Shown piece after piece: positions 1 to 9,237 of a DNA stretch of 64,000 bases. The notes beneath the pieces were generated by a model that ran no database searches, was not told where the DNA came from, and worked only from the letters and a program-made list of their open reading frames with translations. Positions within the stretch are counted from its first letter, which is position 1; the number at the start of each line of letters is the position of its first letter. Both the position numbers and the translations under genes were made by a program. Origin of the DNA: Leptospirales bacterium (lineage in GTDB: Bacteria; Spirochaetota; Leptospiria; Leptospirales; Leptospiraceae); the NCBI GenBank assembly GCA_013297885.1, contig JAAFIR010000004.1, positions 62,001 to 126,000 of the forward strand, given 5' to 3'.

Positions 1-318
1 ATCAATGCTCCATTGTACACTTGTGAAGCTGTAATTACTGAATCACTTTTTTTAGTCAGAGGAACTACTGGACCAGAATCAATTTTGGAAATGATGGAAG
101 AAGGTCTAATTGAAATTTCTTTTGAGCTAAAAAATCATTTAAAAGAAATTAAAAACTTCATGAATAAATACAAAAAAGAAAAAGTATCATTTGCTGATGC
201 TTGTCTTGTAAAAATGTTGGAACAAAATAAGGGTTCGATAATTCTAACAGCTGATTCAGATTTTAAATACTATAAAATAAATAAAAATAAAAAAATAACA
301 GGAATATTTCCAAAATGA
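1..318 (-). other. no minus-strand gene under the first PIN gene (orientation note)
   Basis: Only the plus strand is coding here. The reading frame of the PIN-domain gene described in the next entry is open from base 1, so the gene enters the window from the left. Nothing on the minus strand of this stretch has a credible start, ribosome binding site or protein-like composition. Confidence 0.3.
1..318 (+). CDS. PIN-domain (VapC-like) nuclease, 5' end outside the window
   Basis: C-terminal 105 residues of a PIN-domain protein, a family of Mg2+-dependent ribonucleases usually acting as VapC toxins. The frame is open from base 1 (I-N-A-P-L-Y-T-C-E-A), so a start at the TTG at 13 is not needed and the gene is truncated by the window edge. 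Visible acidic PIN motifs are the FADACL block in the middle and the TADSDF block near the C-terminus. The stop overlaps the cysN start in an ATGA junction, so the two are probably cotranscribed. No antitoxin is visible; it may lie upstream. Family assignment is good; the toxin role is inference. Confidence 0.8.
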   Translation: MNAPLYTCEAVITESLFLVRGTTGPESILEMMEEGLIEISFELKNHLKEIKNFMNKYKKEKVSFADACLVKMLEQNKGSIILTADSDFKYYKINKNKKITGIFPK

Positions 319-1601
319 TAAATCAAGAAACCTATTTGAATATGGACATGTTGAGATTTTTAACTTGTGGCTCTGTGGATGACGGCAAAAGTACTTTAAT
401 CGGAAGACTTTTATTTGACTCAAAACAAATTTTTCAAGACCAACTAGATGCAATAGAAAAAAGTAGCGAAAGACGTGGAGATGGTTACACCAATTTAGCT
501 TTACTCACTGATGGATTAAAAGCAGAAAGAGAACAAGGAATCACAATTGATGTGGCATATAAATATTTTGCTACACCAAAAAGAAAATTTATCATTGCAG
601 ATACTCCAGGTCACATTCAATACACAAGAAATATGGTGACTGGGGCATCCACTGCAAATTTAGCAATAATATTAATTGATGCACGTAAAGGTTTAATTGA
701 ACAAACTTTTAGACATAGCTTTTTACTAGCACTTCTTGGAATTCCATACATTACAGTTTGTATAAACAAATTAGATTTAGTAGAATTTAAAGAAGAAGTA
801 TATGAAAAAATTAAATCAGATTATATACAATTTTTTGATAAATTAAAAAAAGTTTTTTCCGTAAAAGAAATCAAATTTATTCCCATCTCGGCTTTAAATG
901 GTGATAATGTTGTTACTCGCTCTGAAAATATGCCTTGGTATGAAGGTCAAACTTTAATTGAATATTTGGAATCTGTGGATATAGATAAATCACATAACTT
1001 TGATTATGCGAGATTTCCTGTTCAATGGGTAATTAGACCAATTTCAAATGAACACCATGATTACAGAGCTTATGCAGGAATGGTTTCTTCTGGGATATTT
1101 TCAAAGGGTGATAAAGTTACAATTTTACCTTCAAACATCACAACAAAAATCAAATCCATAGAAAAAGAAACTAAAGAACTAGAAAAAGCTTATCCACCTC
1201 ATTCAGTAGCAATTAGACTTGAAGACGAAGTGGATATTAGTCGTGGAGACATGATTGTCCAAGGAGATCTTCCAGAAGAAACAAATGAAGTGGAAGCATT
1301 TATTTGCTGGATGGACACAAAAAAATTTTCTGGTCAAACTAGATTTCTGCTTCAACACACAACTAATTTAGTAAAATGTTCTATCAAAGAAATTAAATAC
1401 AAAATAAACATAAACACTCTTGAAAAAGCTGAAGCTGATTCTCTTGAATTAAACGATATTGCAAGAGTTTTAATCAAAACTGCAAAACCAATTTTTATTG
1501 ATGATTATTCCAAAAATAGAAAAACTGGTTCGTTTATTTTACTTGATGAGTCAAGTAATATGACTTCTGCAGCTTGTATGATTTATAAAAATGAATTCTA
1601 A
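315..1601 (+). CDS. cysN: sulfate adenylyltransferase subunit 1 (GTPase subunit)
   Basis: CysN is the GTP-hydrolysing subunit of ATP sulfurylase; with CysD it makes adenosine 5'-phosphosulfate from ATP and sulfate in the cytoplasm. The G1 P-loop GSVDDGKSTLIGRLL is at residues 14-28, the switch region has EQGITIDVAY, G3 is DTPGHIQYTRNM, and G4 is NKLD. Beta-barrel domains follow, and the 428 residues fit CysN without a fused CysC kinase domain. The start ATG overlaps the PIN gene stop. The stop overlaps the next ATG (TAATG), so the SGNH gene downstream is translationally coupled. CysD is not in the window; it may lie to the left. Confidence 0.93.
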   Translation: MINQETYLNMDMLRFLTCGSVDDGKSTLIGRLLFDSKQIFQDQLDAIEKSSERRGDGYTNLALLTDGLKAEREQGITIDVAYKYFATPKRKFIIADTPGHIQYTRNMVTGASTANLAIILIDARKGLIEQTFRHSFLLALLGIPYITVCINKLDLVEFKEEVYEKIKSDYIQFFDKLKKVFSVKEIKFIPISALNGDNVVTRSENMPWYEGQTLIEYLESVDIDKSHNFDYARFPVQWVIRPISNEHHDYRAYAGMVSSGIFSKGDKVTILPSNITTKIKSIEKETKELEKAYPPHSVAIRLEDEVDISRGDMIVQGDLPEETNEVEAFICWMDTKKFSGQTRFLLQHTTNLVKCSIKEIKYKININTLEKAEADSLELNDIARVLIKTAKPIFIDDYSKNRKTGSFILLDESSNMTSAACMIYKNEF

Positions 1602-3256
1602 TGAAAAACTTAAAAATTTTATTTGCCCTGCTTTTTTTTATTGTTGGGATAGATGAAATTTTTTTTGGGAGACTCATTTGGTCTTTGCCAAATGAATCTC
1701 CATGGGGAACAAACCATTTTTTTAATTTTGTATATGAATTAAAAAAAATTGAAAATAAAGAAAAAACAAAAAAAAGAATTTTAGCAATTGGCAGTAGTGT
1801 AGCTTATTATTCAATTGATAAAAAAAAGTTTGAAACAGAATTTAAAAATAAATTCAACGAGGAGGTAGAGCTAGAATATTTATCTTATGCTGGGATGACT
1901 CCCCTTGATGCTTATCTATTAAAAGATAAAATCATTTCTTTAAAGCCTGATTTAGTTTTGTATTTAATAAATTTTATTGATTATCGGCTTCATCGTGCAG
2001 CAGTAATCAATCCAAACAAAACAATTTATGACACAAGTGATGAAGAGTTACTTTTAGATGCACTAAATTTTGGAGATGCACCTCAATCTAGATTTGCTTT
2101 TCCATTTGAAACATTTAAAGAGTTTTTTTGGGAAATACCACTTGATCGATCAAGCGACTACTTGGCTGCAACTTTATTTCGATTTTTTAGATACAGAGAA
2201 ATTTATTTACCCAATTTAAAAAACATTTTGAATCATCGTTTTAGTAGAAATACATCTTATCATGGTTATGCTGGAATTCAAATTCCAGAACGAGTAAATG
2301 CTCTTGGTTGGACTACAAAAGAATTTAGTTTTGAAACAAAAAAATATATGTATGAAGAAGGTTTTTATATTGAAGTAGTTTCTGAAATTCTAAAAAGTGG
2401 TAAACTAGAAATTTCTATCTTAGAAACAAAAAAGCCCTGCGAAATGGATAGTTCCGATCGAAGAGTCGAGGCACTTAAAAAAGATTGCTGCGTAAAAAAT
2501 AGTTGCCTCGACCGAAGCGATAGCGAAGTCGGAACTAGCCAGGTTTTTGGTGTAACCAAAAATTCGCCCAAAGTTTTACAAAAAATAGTGATTTCTAAAA
2601 CTGGTTGGACAAAAATTAAACTAGATTCAAAAATAAAAATTGGAAGTTTCGCAAAAGCAGTGTTAAGCGATTCTTGGATTCCAAATGAAGCCAGTGAAGA
2701 AAGAAAAGATTATTCTTATGATATTCTTGGTGTGAGACTTCAACAAACATTTGGACTAGAAAAACCTTTAAATGATATGCAATATGTAAGAGAAGAAAGA
2801 ATTGAAGATTTGAGATATTTAAATATGAATGAAGATGAGTATAAAAAATATTTTGAATATCGTTTGCTTTCCGATTTTGCAACTAGACCTGGAATTCGAT
2901 ATTTACTCGCACTACGAGATACAAAAATTAAATTAACAAGTGAAAAATTTAAACCTAAACTTCATTTTAATTTCTTAAAAAAATTTACTGATTATATGAA
3001 CCAAAATAAAATGAAATTGCTTTTAATCAATCATCCTGAAAATCCAATTTCACTTTCTTGGTATGAAAAATCTGATTGGTACAAAGAACATTTACTTTTT
3101 TTACATTCTCTAAATTCTGATTATGTAAGATTTGAAGACTATAGAAATGAACTTAAATCAATTGACTTTGCAGATTTTCATCATACAACTTACCAAGGAC
3201 TAGAGAAATTAAATCCAAAATTAGTGAATTCTACAGAAAAATTATTTAAAAAATAA
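1601..3256 (+). CDS. membrane-anchored SGNH/GDSL-like protein carrying an in-frame family-A repeat
   Basis: A 551-residue protein with one N-terminal hydrophobic segment (about residues 4-25) and an extracytoplasmic SGNH-like domain. Block I is ILAIGSSVAYYS near residues 60-71, and a block-V-like DFHHTTYQG lies near the C-terminus. Such proteins often modify surface glycans together with MBOAT acyltransferases. Coupling to cysN (TAATG) suggests a link to sulfate activation, but no sulfotransferase motif was seen. Residues about 280-324 are Cys-rich, unlike their surroundings, and are encoded by a family-A repeat on the opposite strand (2439-2570). Removing them leaves a smooth lysine-rich joint. 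Substrate unknown. Confidence 0.7.
   Translation: MKNLKILFALLFFIVGIDEIFFGRLIWSLPNESPWGTNHFFNFVYELKKIENKEKTKKRILAIGSSVAYYSIDKKKFETEFKNKFNEEVELEYLSYAGMTPLDAYLLKDKIISLKPDLVLYLINFIDYRLHRAAVINPNKTIYDTSDEELLLDALNFGDAPQSRFAFPFETFKEFFWEIPLDRSSDYLAATLFRFFRYREIYLPNLKNILNHRFSRNTSYHGYAGIQIPERVNALGWTTKEFSFETKKYMYEEGFYIEVVSEILKSGKLEISILETKKPCEMDSSDRRVEALKKDCCVKNSCLDRSDSEVGTSQVFGVTKNSPKVLQKIVISKTGWTKIKLDSKIKIGSFAKAVLSDSWIPNEASEERKDYSYDILGVRLQQTFGLEKPLNDMQYVREERIEDLRYLNMNEDEYKKYFEYRLLSDFATRPGIRYLLALRDTKIKLTSEKFKPKLHFNFLKKFTDYMNQNKMKLLLINHPENPISLSWYEKSDWYKEHLLFLHSLNSDYVRFEDYRNELKSIDFADFHHTTYQGLEKLNPKLVNSTEKLFKK
2439..2570 (-). repeat. family-A two-hairpin repeat, copy 1, inside a coding sequence
   Basis: Read on the minus strand the order is: 5' box TGGGCGAATTTTTGG (2570-2556); stem 1, TTTTTGGT/ACCAAAAA (2544-2551 and 2555-2562); middle box with CCTGGCT; stem 2 with arms GTTCCGA..GTCGAGGCA and TGCCTCGAC..GTCGGAAC (2451-2473 and 2504-2535); closing box CCATTTCGC (2447-2439). 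It matches the intergenic copies. The span is 132 bp, a multiple of three, and open in the host frame. Ends are approximate. Confidence 0.8.
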
Positions 3257-3471
3257 TCTTGTATAAAATTTATTTTAAGTTCTTCATTAAAGTTGAATTT
3301 ATTAATTGAATAAAATCTAATCGACATGTATCATAATTAAATTGCATATGAGCCTATTTAGACTTAGTAAATGCTATTTTGAATTATAAAAAATTAATTC
3401 TACTTGCAAAAAAAACTTGATAGAATAATTTAATAATATAAAACCCATTTAGTTTCCTATGAGGAGGAAAA

Positions 3472-4995
3472 ATGAAAAAAAAATTAACTCAACTTACAGC
3501 ATTTTTATTGATATTAGGTAGTTTCATTAATTGTGGTCTTTTTGGAATTGGTGAAGACAAGGATAATAATCAAAATCTATTACTAGGACTTGCATTGTTA
3601 AACTCAAGAAGTGGTGGTGGTGGAAATAACAACGCTATGTTTGTTGCATTTCCAGAAGTTCCAGCTTCAATAACTGCAACAAGTGCAGCTAGAGCCTCCA
3701 TCCAAGAAAACACAAAAGAACTTGCTACAAATGATTATAAATTCAGAAACTCAACAAATACTGCTTCAGTTGCTAGTGTTTATGATTTAGTTAGAATCAC
3801 TGCAAAATCGACTAGAGATATCTCAAAAAGTATTGGTGATTTAGTTGCTTCACTTGAAAAACTTGGAACGACTAATGTTCAAGCTACAAGTACTGGTGCT
3901 GCTGATGGTTGGGCAAATCAACCTGCAAAATTTAGATATGCTACTAGCACAACAATTATTTCAGGAAGAAAACTTGAAGTTTGGTGGAATGCCGCTCCTG
4001 CTCCTTACAGCAATAATAAAGCGATTGAAATGAATTTTACTGGAAGTTCTGCAAGTGGTGATATGTCCGGGTATATTTTTTGCAGATTTTTAGCTAAAAC
4101 TGGTGATGCTACATTAGGAAAAGCCTACATTAAATTTGATTACAAAGCTTCTTCTAAATTAAAAAGAATGGCTGTTATTATGCAAGATATCGGACCAACT
4201 TTTACTGACACTGCACATTTTTATGTCCAAGAAGAAAATGGCATAACTACTATGGATGGTGGATACTCAGTTGATAATTACAGTCCAAACTTAACAGGTG
4301 TTGTAGCTGCAAATAGAATTTATATTTTTAATGCTGCTGGTGATTCCTCAAAAGCTGTTATGAATGCTATGCTTCCACTCCAAACAGATACAACTGCTGT
4401 AAATTATCTAAATTTAACAAATGGAAATATTGGTCAAGTTTGGACAAATTTTATTTTAGCAAGTACAAATCTTACTGTGTTAAATACTATACCAGGTTGT
4501 ACAACAATCAGTGCAACAGGTTTAACAAGTGGAAATCCAACTGTTTCAGCTCCTTTAGCAAATTATTCAATAACTACTTTAAAAGCTTGTATGGATGCAA
4601 ATAATCCAGCAACCAATTTTAAAGATTTGTATTTTTTAACAAACATTAAAAACCCTGCATATTTTAATGCTTCTGGTTCAAATGCAACTTTATATGGAGT
4701 GGAAAGTTTAGATTTAGCTGATAGCAATAGAGCAGCATTTACCAATTTACAAGTATTGCTTTTAACAACAACTAGATCCTCTACAAGTCGTGAATACCAA
4801 GCAGATTTTTCTCCAACTGCAATTTCGAACTTGAACTTGTTTACAGGTGTAAACGTCCCTCAAGGAACTACCCCAAATACTTTCCCTTCCATTAATGCAA
4901 TGTGGGGTGGAAACACTGCTGGAACAGGAATATCAACTGCAAATGCAACTGCAAATACAGTAAATGGTTCTGCGGACAACACAGCTCCTTTCTAA
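3472..4995 (+). CDS. large surface lipoprotein, function unknown
   Basis: A 507-residue protein with a type II signal peptide: charged MKKK, hydrophobic core, and lipobox FINC with Cys at about residue 21. A Gly/Asn-rich linker (SGGGGNNN) at about residues 44-51 leads to a Ser/Thr/Asn/Ala-rich body of beta character typical of exported spirochaete lipoproteins. The Shine-Dalgarno GAGGAGG sits 5-6 nt before ATG, suggesting high expression. Four Cys remain in the mature part. The gene is monocistronic: 215 bp of AT-rich DNA precede it and a family-A repeat follows the stop. I recognise no named domain. Confidence 0.7.
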   Translation: MKKKLTQLTAFLLILGSFINCGLFGIGEDKDNNQNLLLGLALLNSRSGGGGNNNAMFVAFPEVPASITATSAARASIQENTKELATNDYKFRNSTNTASVASVYDLVRITAKSTRDISKSIGDLVASLEKLGTTNVQATSTGAADGWANQPAKFRYATSTTIISGRKLEVWWNAAPAPYSNNKAIEMNFTGSSASGDMSGYIFCRFLAKTGDATLGKAYIKFDYKASSKLKRMAVIMQDIGPTFTDTAHFYVQEENGITTMDGGYSVDNYSPNLTGVVAANRIYIFNAAGDSSKAVMNAMLPLQTDTTAVNYLNLTNGNIGQVWTNFILASTNLTVLNTIPGCTTISATGLTSGNPTVSAPLANYSITTLKACMDANNPATNFKDLYFLTNIKNPAYFNASGSNATLYGVESLDLADSNRAAFTNLQVLLLTTTRSSTSREYQADFSPTAISNLNLFTGVNVPQGTTPNTFPSINAMWGGNTAGTGISTANATANTVNGSADNTAPF

Positions 4996-5001
4996 AAATT
5001 T

Positions 5002-5167
5002 GGGCGATTCATTGCTCGGCTTCGTCTAATACTGATTAGGCGAAGCCGAGCAATGACCGAGCTTTTCGCTACTTCTTTAACAGTGGGTTTCAACCCACTG
5101 TACAGCTGGTAGCTACCAGCTGTCTATAGTAACCCACAGTTAAAGAAACGCTACAATCTCTATCGCT
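5002..5167 (+). repeat. family-A two-hairpin repeat, copy 2, with nested palindromes
   Basis: GGGCGA box at 5002-5007. Stem 1 is 16 bp perfect (5009-5024 with 5041-5056). The middle box CCGAGCTTTTCGCTAC is 5057-5072. Stem 2 is closed by TTCTTTAAC/GTTAAAGAA (5073-5081 with 5139-5147) and encloses two further palindromes, CAGTGGG..CCCACTG and ACAGCTGGTAG/CTACCAGCTGT. The closing box ACGCTACAATCTCTATCGCT is 5148-5167. It sits between two convergent lipoprotein genes, where it could also stop transcription. Confidence 0.85.
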
Positions 5168-5246
5168 TTTTTTGAAAAATCCAGTAGGTCTTGACCCACT
5201 GGACTGCAGACTGAATCGTACCCACAAATTAATAATTCATCATTAA

Positions 5247-7328
5247 CTAATACCCATTCAATTCGTATTTAAACAAATTTACATTTTTAATTGTTTTTGA
5301 ATTGTCCAAATTCGGGCAGTTTTTTGTAAAACTATTTGTGGTGCTTGCAGGAATCAAATTTCCATGACCTTGGTAGGAAGCGATATTTGGAGTGAATATA
5401 CAATCTTCATTTGATTCACAAATCCCGTTATCGTTACCAACACCATCAAACATTCTTTCGGAAGCATTTCTGAGGTATTGAATTGTTGTGCTATCTGACC
5501 AAGTGTGGACACCAAAAGAATTTCCATCTGGACAAGAATTTACATCTCGAATAGAAGAATCATTTTTGTTTAAAGACCAGTCCCAGATTCTGCACATACT
5601 TGCACCATTACAAAATCCTCTGTGATTTGCATGAGGAAAATTATTCGGATCATCTAACCCCCAAGCTCTAAATCGATTTTCAAAATTATGTCGATCAAGT
5701 ATAGTTGCAACTGCTCCAGTTGAGTGAGTATTTCTAGATTCAGAAGTAACTTTTCCCATATAAGCAGCAGATGCGTTGATATTTTTATTTGATGGAATTG
5801 ATAGTTCGCTTGGAGCGACTTTATCGCAAGAGTTATTGACTCCCATACTTGTTCCTCCAGCAGCAGAACAAATAGCTCCTGAACTAAAAAATAAATTACC
5901 GTTAAATTGAATATTTGAAGATCCTGAACCTATTTCTAAAAAAGGATTCGTTTGAGTAAAAAAATTTAATAAATTAACAAAAGTATTATTATTTGAAGCA
6001 GTTACCGTTAAACTTAAAGCGGAATTTGAAGTATTTGAAATTCCCGTGTTCATAAATGTGTTTTGGGAGGCACCATTCATAAAAACACTATCTGAAGATG
6101 CATTATTATTAGTATTAGTAGTATTTAAAAAAAACCCATTATCTCCAACTACTAAATTTGAATCATTTGCATTTGAAGTAGTAACACCATTTAAAATTGT
6201 GTCTGGTGCAGTACTATTAAAAAAAATTCCTGTTAGTCCATTAGAAAAAATAGAATTATAAACTATTGTTTTTTTAAGAGCTAATTCTAAAATTGTATTT
6301 GGGTTAGAAATATTTTGGAATCTAGAATTATGAATATAAATTCCAGCATCTCCAAGGTTTTGTAAATAAACTACGTTAGCCTGAATTGCAAAGTTTCTTA
6401 CTCCACTAAAATTTCTGAGCACCATAAATTTTCCGCCATTGCTATTATCTAATAATAAACCTTGGGCACTTTGGGTAAACTTTCCTTCTATCCAAATAAA
6501 ATGGCTATTTGAGCTAGTTTGAATATTTAATAAAACGAATGGAGCAGTATTATTCATTACATTTGCAGGATTCACTATTAGAGCCATATTCGTATTCGCA
6601 AAAGTATAATTGCCAGAAAAACTTGTATTGATGATATAAATTCTACCTTTAGTATTTAGTGTTCTTGGTCCAGGAATTGTAATTTCTTCAATTGCATTTG
6701 TCCACCATTTGGAAGTCACTGCTGTGGAGATTACTTGGCTTCCTTTGCGAACTGTAACTGAATTATCTCTCCACACTTTTCCAGTGAAGTCGATCAAGTC
6801 AGATAAGTTTTTATCTTCTTTGAGGCCAGTTGAATACACAAAAACTTTTCCAGATTGGATTCTACAAGTCCAGTTAAATGCTCCCAAATTATCTGTTGCA
6901 GTTACATCATTACAATCTGAAATATTTGTCATTTCAATTCTACGAATTTCTCCAGCATGAATGCAGCTATTGTACCAGCCAGTTTCAGTTCCATCACAGA
7001 GAGTTCCCACTTGTTCTAGTGAACTTGGAGAAGCCATATTTCGCCTTATATAATCCAACATATTTGGGGCAGAAGGATATGCTACACTCACAGTGGCAGA
7101 AATGGCTTGAATAGTAGATGAGCCAGTTGCTGTTCCTGAACCTGTTCCAGTAGAAGAACCACTTCCTGTCCCTGAACCATTTCTTGATCCATTCCCACTA
7201 TCTAATAAATTTAAAATAATTCCACCAAAACCCACACCATTTGGTCCATTAAAATCAAATATAGATTTTTTTGGATTTAAACAATTGATTTGAATTAAAA
7301 TTAAAAATAGTATAATTCTTTTTTTCAT
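5247..7328 (-). CDS. large lipoprotein with probable parallel beta-helix
   Basis: A 693-residue exported protein. The signal peptide MKKRIILFLILIQINC ends in a lipobox Cys at residue 16, followed by a low-complexity Gly/Ser/Thr linker (about residues 46-70, repeats of GSGTGSG). The middle (about residues 220-480) is rich in short hydrophobic-Asn-Ser strands such as NTILEL, TIVYNSIFSNGLTGIFFNS and NTFVNL, which resembles right-handed beta-helix proteins. The C-terminal part holds several Cys and His. Function unknown. It converges on the lipoprotein gene to its left across a family-A repeat. The fold is inferred from composition only. Confidence 0.65.
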   Translation of the reverse strand: MKKRIILFLILIQINCLNPKKSIFDFNGPNGVGFGGIILNLLDSGNGSRNGSGTGSGSSTGTGSGTATGSSTIQAISATVSVAYPSAPNMLDYIRRNMASPSSLEQVGTLCDGTETGWYNSCIHAGEIRRIEMTNISDCNDVTATDNLGAFNWTCRIQSGKVFVYSTGLKEDKNLSDLIDFTGKVWRDNSVTVRKGSQVISTAVTSKWWTNAIEEITIPGPRTLNTKGRIYIINTSFSGNYTFANTNMALIVNPANVMNNTAPFVLLNIQTSSNSHFIWIEGKFTQSAQGLLLDNSNGGKFMVLRNFSGVRNFAIQANVVYLQNLGDAGIYIHNSRFQNISNPNTILELALKKTIVYNSIFSNGLTGIFFNSTAPDTILNGVTTSNANDSNLVVGDNGFFLNTTNTNNNASSDSVFMNGASQNTFMNTGISNTSNSALSLTVTASNNNTFVNLLNFFTQTNPFLEIGSGSSNIQFNGNLFFSSGAICSAAGGTSMGVNNSCDKVAPSELSIPSNKNINASAAYMGKVTSESRNTHSTGAVATILDRHNFENRFRAWGLDDPNNFPHANHRGFCNGASMCRIWDWSLNKNDSSIRDVNSCPDGNSFGVHTWSDSTTIQYLRNASERMFDGVGNDNGICESNEDCIFTPNIASYQGHGNLIPASTTNSFTKNCPNLDNSKTIKNVNLFKYELNGY

Positions 7329-7518
7329 AAATATACTTCTAATAACAATTTCTTAAAGAAATTTTTTCAATCTTTTTTTTAATTTCGTAATTAAATAAGA
7401 AAATTTTGTTTTTTTGGTGAGTTTTTTTAATAAGACCAAAAAGATTGCAGCAAAAAAACTACTTTATTTTTTTCTTAAAATTAATCCACTTAAAACAAAA
7501 TAAAATATTTGACAAAGT

Positions 7519-8280
7519 TTAATTTAACTTTTGACTACTAGCTGAAGTAATCTCTAAAGTTTTTTGATTTTGTGTGTACATAATAATTTCAAAATTTTTG
7601 GGATTTTTTTCAAGTCCATTTAATTCTAGTTTGACGATTCCTGAATTTTTATTTTGAATTATTTTTTTAAATACTCGAACTACATTTTCATGATATAAAG
7701 TTCTACCTTGGTTTTCACCTTTTTTGACAACTGAAGTAAGTCCTTTTTCAACAAGAGCAATATTTAAAATAGAATTTTCTTCAATACATGAAATTTTGTA
7801 TTGAATTTCTAAAACATTTCCTTTTCTACTTGAATTCATTAAAATTCCTCCTTTTGTAAAATTTGAAATTTCTTTTTCAATAGATTTTAGTAGTGTTGTT
7901 TTATCTGAGCCAAGTATATCTATTTTCCCATTTAAGATTGCTTGAGGTGTATAATTTCTAGATTTAAAATGATCGGTATATTCATCTTGTCTATAATTGA
8001 ATTCTGAATTTCCAAAGGGGTCTTTCCAACCTATATAATCCCAATAAGTCACATGAAATGCAAGTGGATAAATATTTTTGGAAGATTCAAATTTACTAAA
8101 CTCGTTGATATTTTTTTCAGCAGGAGGACAACTAGAACAACCTTCAGAAGTGAATAACTCCACAACTGCAAAACCTTTATTAGTCGGTTTACATTCTTCA
8201 GAGAAAATATTTAAATTGTAAAAACAGATTAAAAAAAATAAAATAAATTTGAATTTTAAAATTTGATTTGGTTTGTTCAT
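7519..8280 (-). CDS. secreted DUF1223-family thioredoxin-like protein
   Basis: A 253-residue protein with an N-terminal signal segment (about residues 8-27). The signature VVELFTSEGCSSCPPAE at about residues 38-54 carries a CxxC-type pair and is the hallmark of DUF1223, a thioredoxin-fold family of exported proteins without a settled role. Further conserved blocks are HVTYWDYIGWKDPFG and YTPQAILNGK. The protein ends with a beta-rich domain (EIQYKI, LNIALVEKG, RVFKKI). Probably a monocistronic gene; 190 bp of T-rich sequence follow the next gene's start on the left-hand strand. No partner suggests a pathway. Confidence 0.85.
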   Translation of the reverse strand: MNKPNQILKFKFILFFLICFYNLNIFSEECKPTNKGFAVVELFTSEGCSSCPPAEKNINEFSKFESSKNIYPLAFHVTYWDYIGWKDPFGNSEFNYRQDEYTDHFKSRNYTPQAILNGKIDILGSDKTTLLKSIEKEISNFTKGGILMNSSRKGNVLEIQYKISCIEENSILNIALVEKGLTSVVKKGENQGRTLYHENVVRVFKKIIQNKNSGIVKLELNGLEKNPKNFEIIMYTQNQKTLEITSASSQKLN

Positions 8281-8384
8281 AAAAATCCTTTTATTTAAAT
8301 TAGATTTATTTGAATAAAAGTTACAATATTTTAGAAATTAGAATTTTGAAAACACCAAATAGAAAAATAGACAAATCACTCAAA

Positions 8385-8921
8385 TTATCTTTCGATAACG
8401 TCAACTGCTCCAAGTGTGATATTAATTTTTAGAGTTATCGCTTTTTGGTCATCACGATAGTTTTTGGTTTTATATACATTTCTGAAAAACGGAATGATTT
8501 TCATTCCATTTGGAAGAGTCACAACGCCTAAAGTTGGATAAATTAAAATGCGAATGGGAGCATCACCTTTGATGTAAATTGTGCTTTTTGCGAGAACTGT
8601 GTTGGTTTCGATAAATGTGTTTCCCACTCCAACTGGCATTGAAGTGAAATCATTTTCGCCATAACCAAGAAAAACATTGTATGTGTCTGAAGCTACAGTT
8701 GGGGAAAGAGGTGCACCTTTGCCAATGATGGTGTTACTTTCGGGTGCTCCACCAAACCTCCATTCGCTAAACATCAATTGAATTCCAACTACAGTGATAA
8801 AAAGAACTGCTGCTGGTTTATAAAAATCTTTTGTGAATCTGAAAAAAAATTTTAGAAAAAAGAATAACCCGACACCAAATAAAATGATTCCTATAATTGC
8901 TGGAGCTAAAGATAAATTCAT
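8385..8921 (-). CDS. small membrane protein with a possible LiaF-like 'toastrack' tail
   Basis: Two hydrophobic segments (about residues 6-25 and 35-52) are followed by a beta-rich soluble tail of about 120 residues. The tail ends in IKGDAPIRILIYP...KINITLGAVDVIER, which resembles the C-terminal beta domain of LiaF/DUF2154-type envelope-stress proteins. That is a resemblance, not a firm assignment. I place the start at ATG 8921 rather than the TTG two codons earlier. The 8922-9572 region upstream holds repeats only. Function unknown; the topology suggests inner membrane with the tail outside or in the cytoplasm. Confidence 0.55.
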   Translation of the reverse strand: MNLSLAPAIIGIILFGVGLFFFLKFFFRFTKDFYKPAAVLFITVVGIQLMFSEWRFGGAPESNTIIGKGAPLSPTVASDTYNVFLGYGENDFTSMPVGVGNTFIETNTVLAKSTIYIKGDAPIRILIYPTLGVVTLPNGMKIIPFFRNVYKTKNYRDDQKAITLKINITLGAVDVIER

Positions 8922-9002
8922 AACCAATTTTATTATCGGAGTTTTCTTAAAGCTTCGTTTAAAAATGGGGAATTCAAAATGAAAAATATTAAATTAAGAG
9001 TT

Positions 9003-9161
9003 GGGCGAATTTTTCCCAAAACTTTTCTGTGGAATTCTGAATTCTTTTTATTTGAGTGGGAAAAACCGAGCTTTACGCTACAATCTTTTGTGATAAATTT
9101 TAAATCAATGAAATTATTTAAATAACACAAAAGGATTTTCGCTTCTATCTCTTTCGCGTAG
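9003..9161 (+). repeat. family-A two-hairpin repeat, copy 3
   Basis: GGGCGA at 9003-9008. Stem 1 TTTTTCCCA/TGGGAAAAA runs from about 9010 to 9065. The middle box CCGAGCTTTACGCTACAATC begins at 9066. Stem 2 CTTTTGTG/CACAAAAG is 9085-9092 with 9126-9133. The closing box TTCTATCTCTTTCGC is 9143-9157. It lies in the 650-bp gap 8922-9572, which has no credible gene and also holds a family-B repeat and a terminator-like structure. Confidence 0.8.
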
Positions 9162-9237
9162 TATTGGAAAGTCTTTCCATTTTGAGAAACTGGTTTAATC
9201 TTTTTTGTTTTGTTTAATCTATCAGAATTGTAAAACT

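Noticed and set aside
8933-9130. 65-residue minus-strand frame
   Set aside because: It runs through family-A copy 3, has no ribosome binding site and no protein-like composition.
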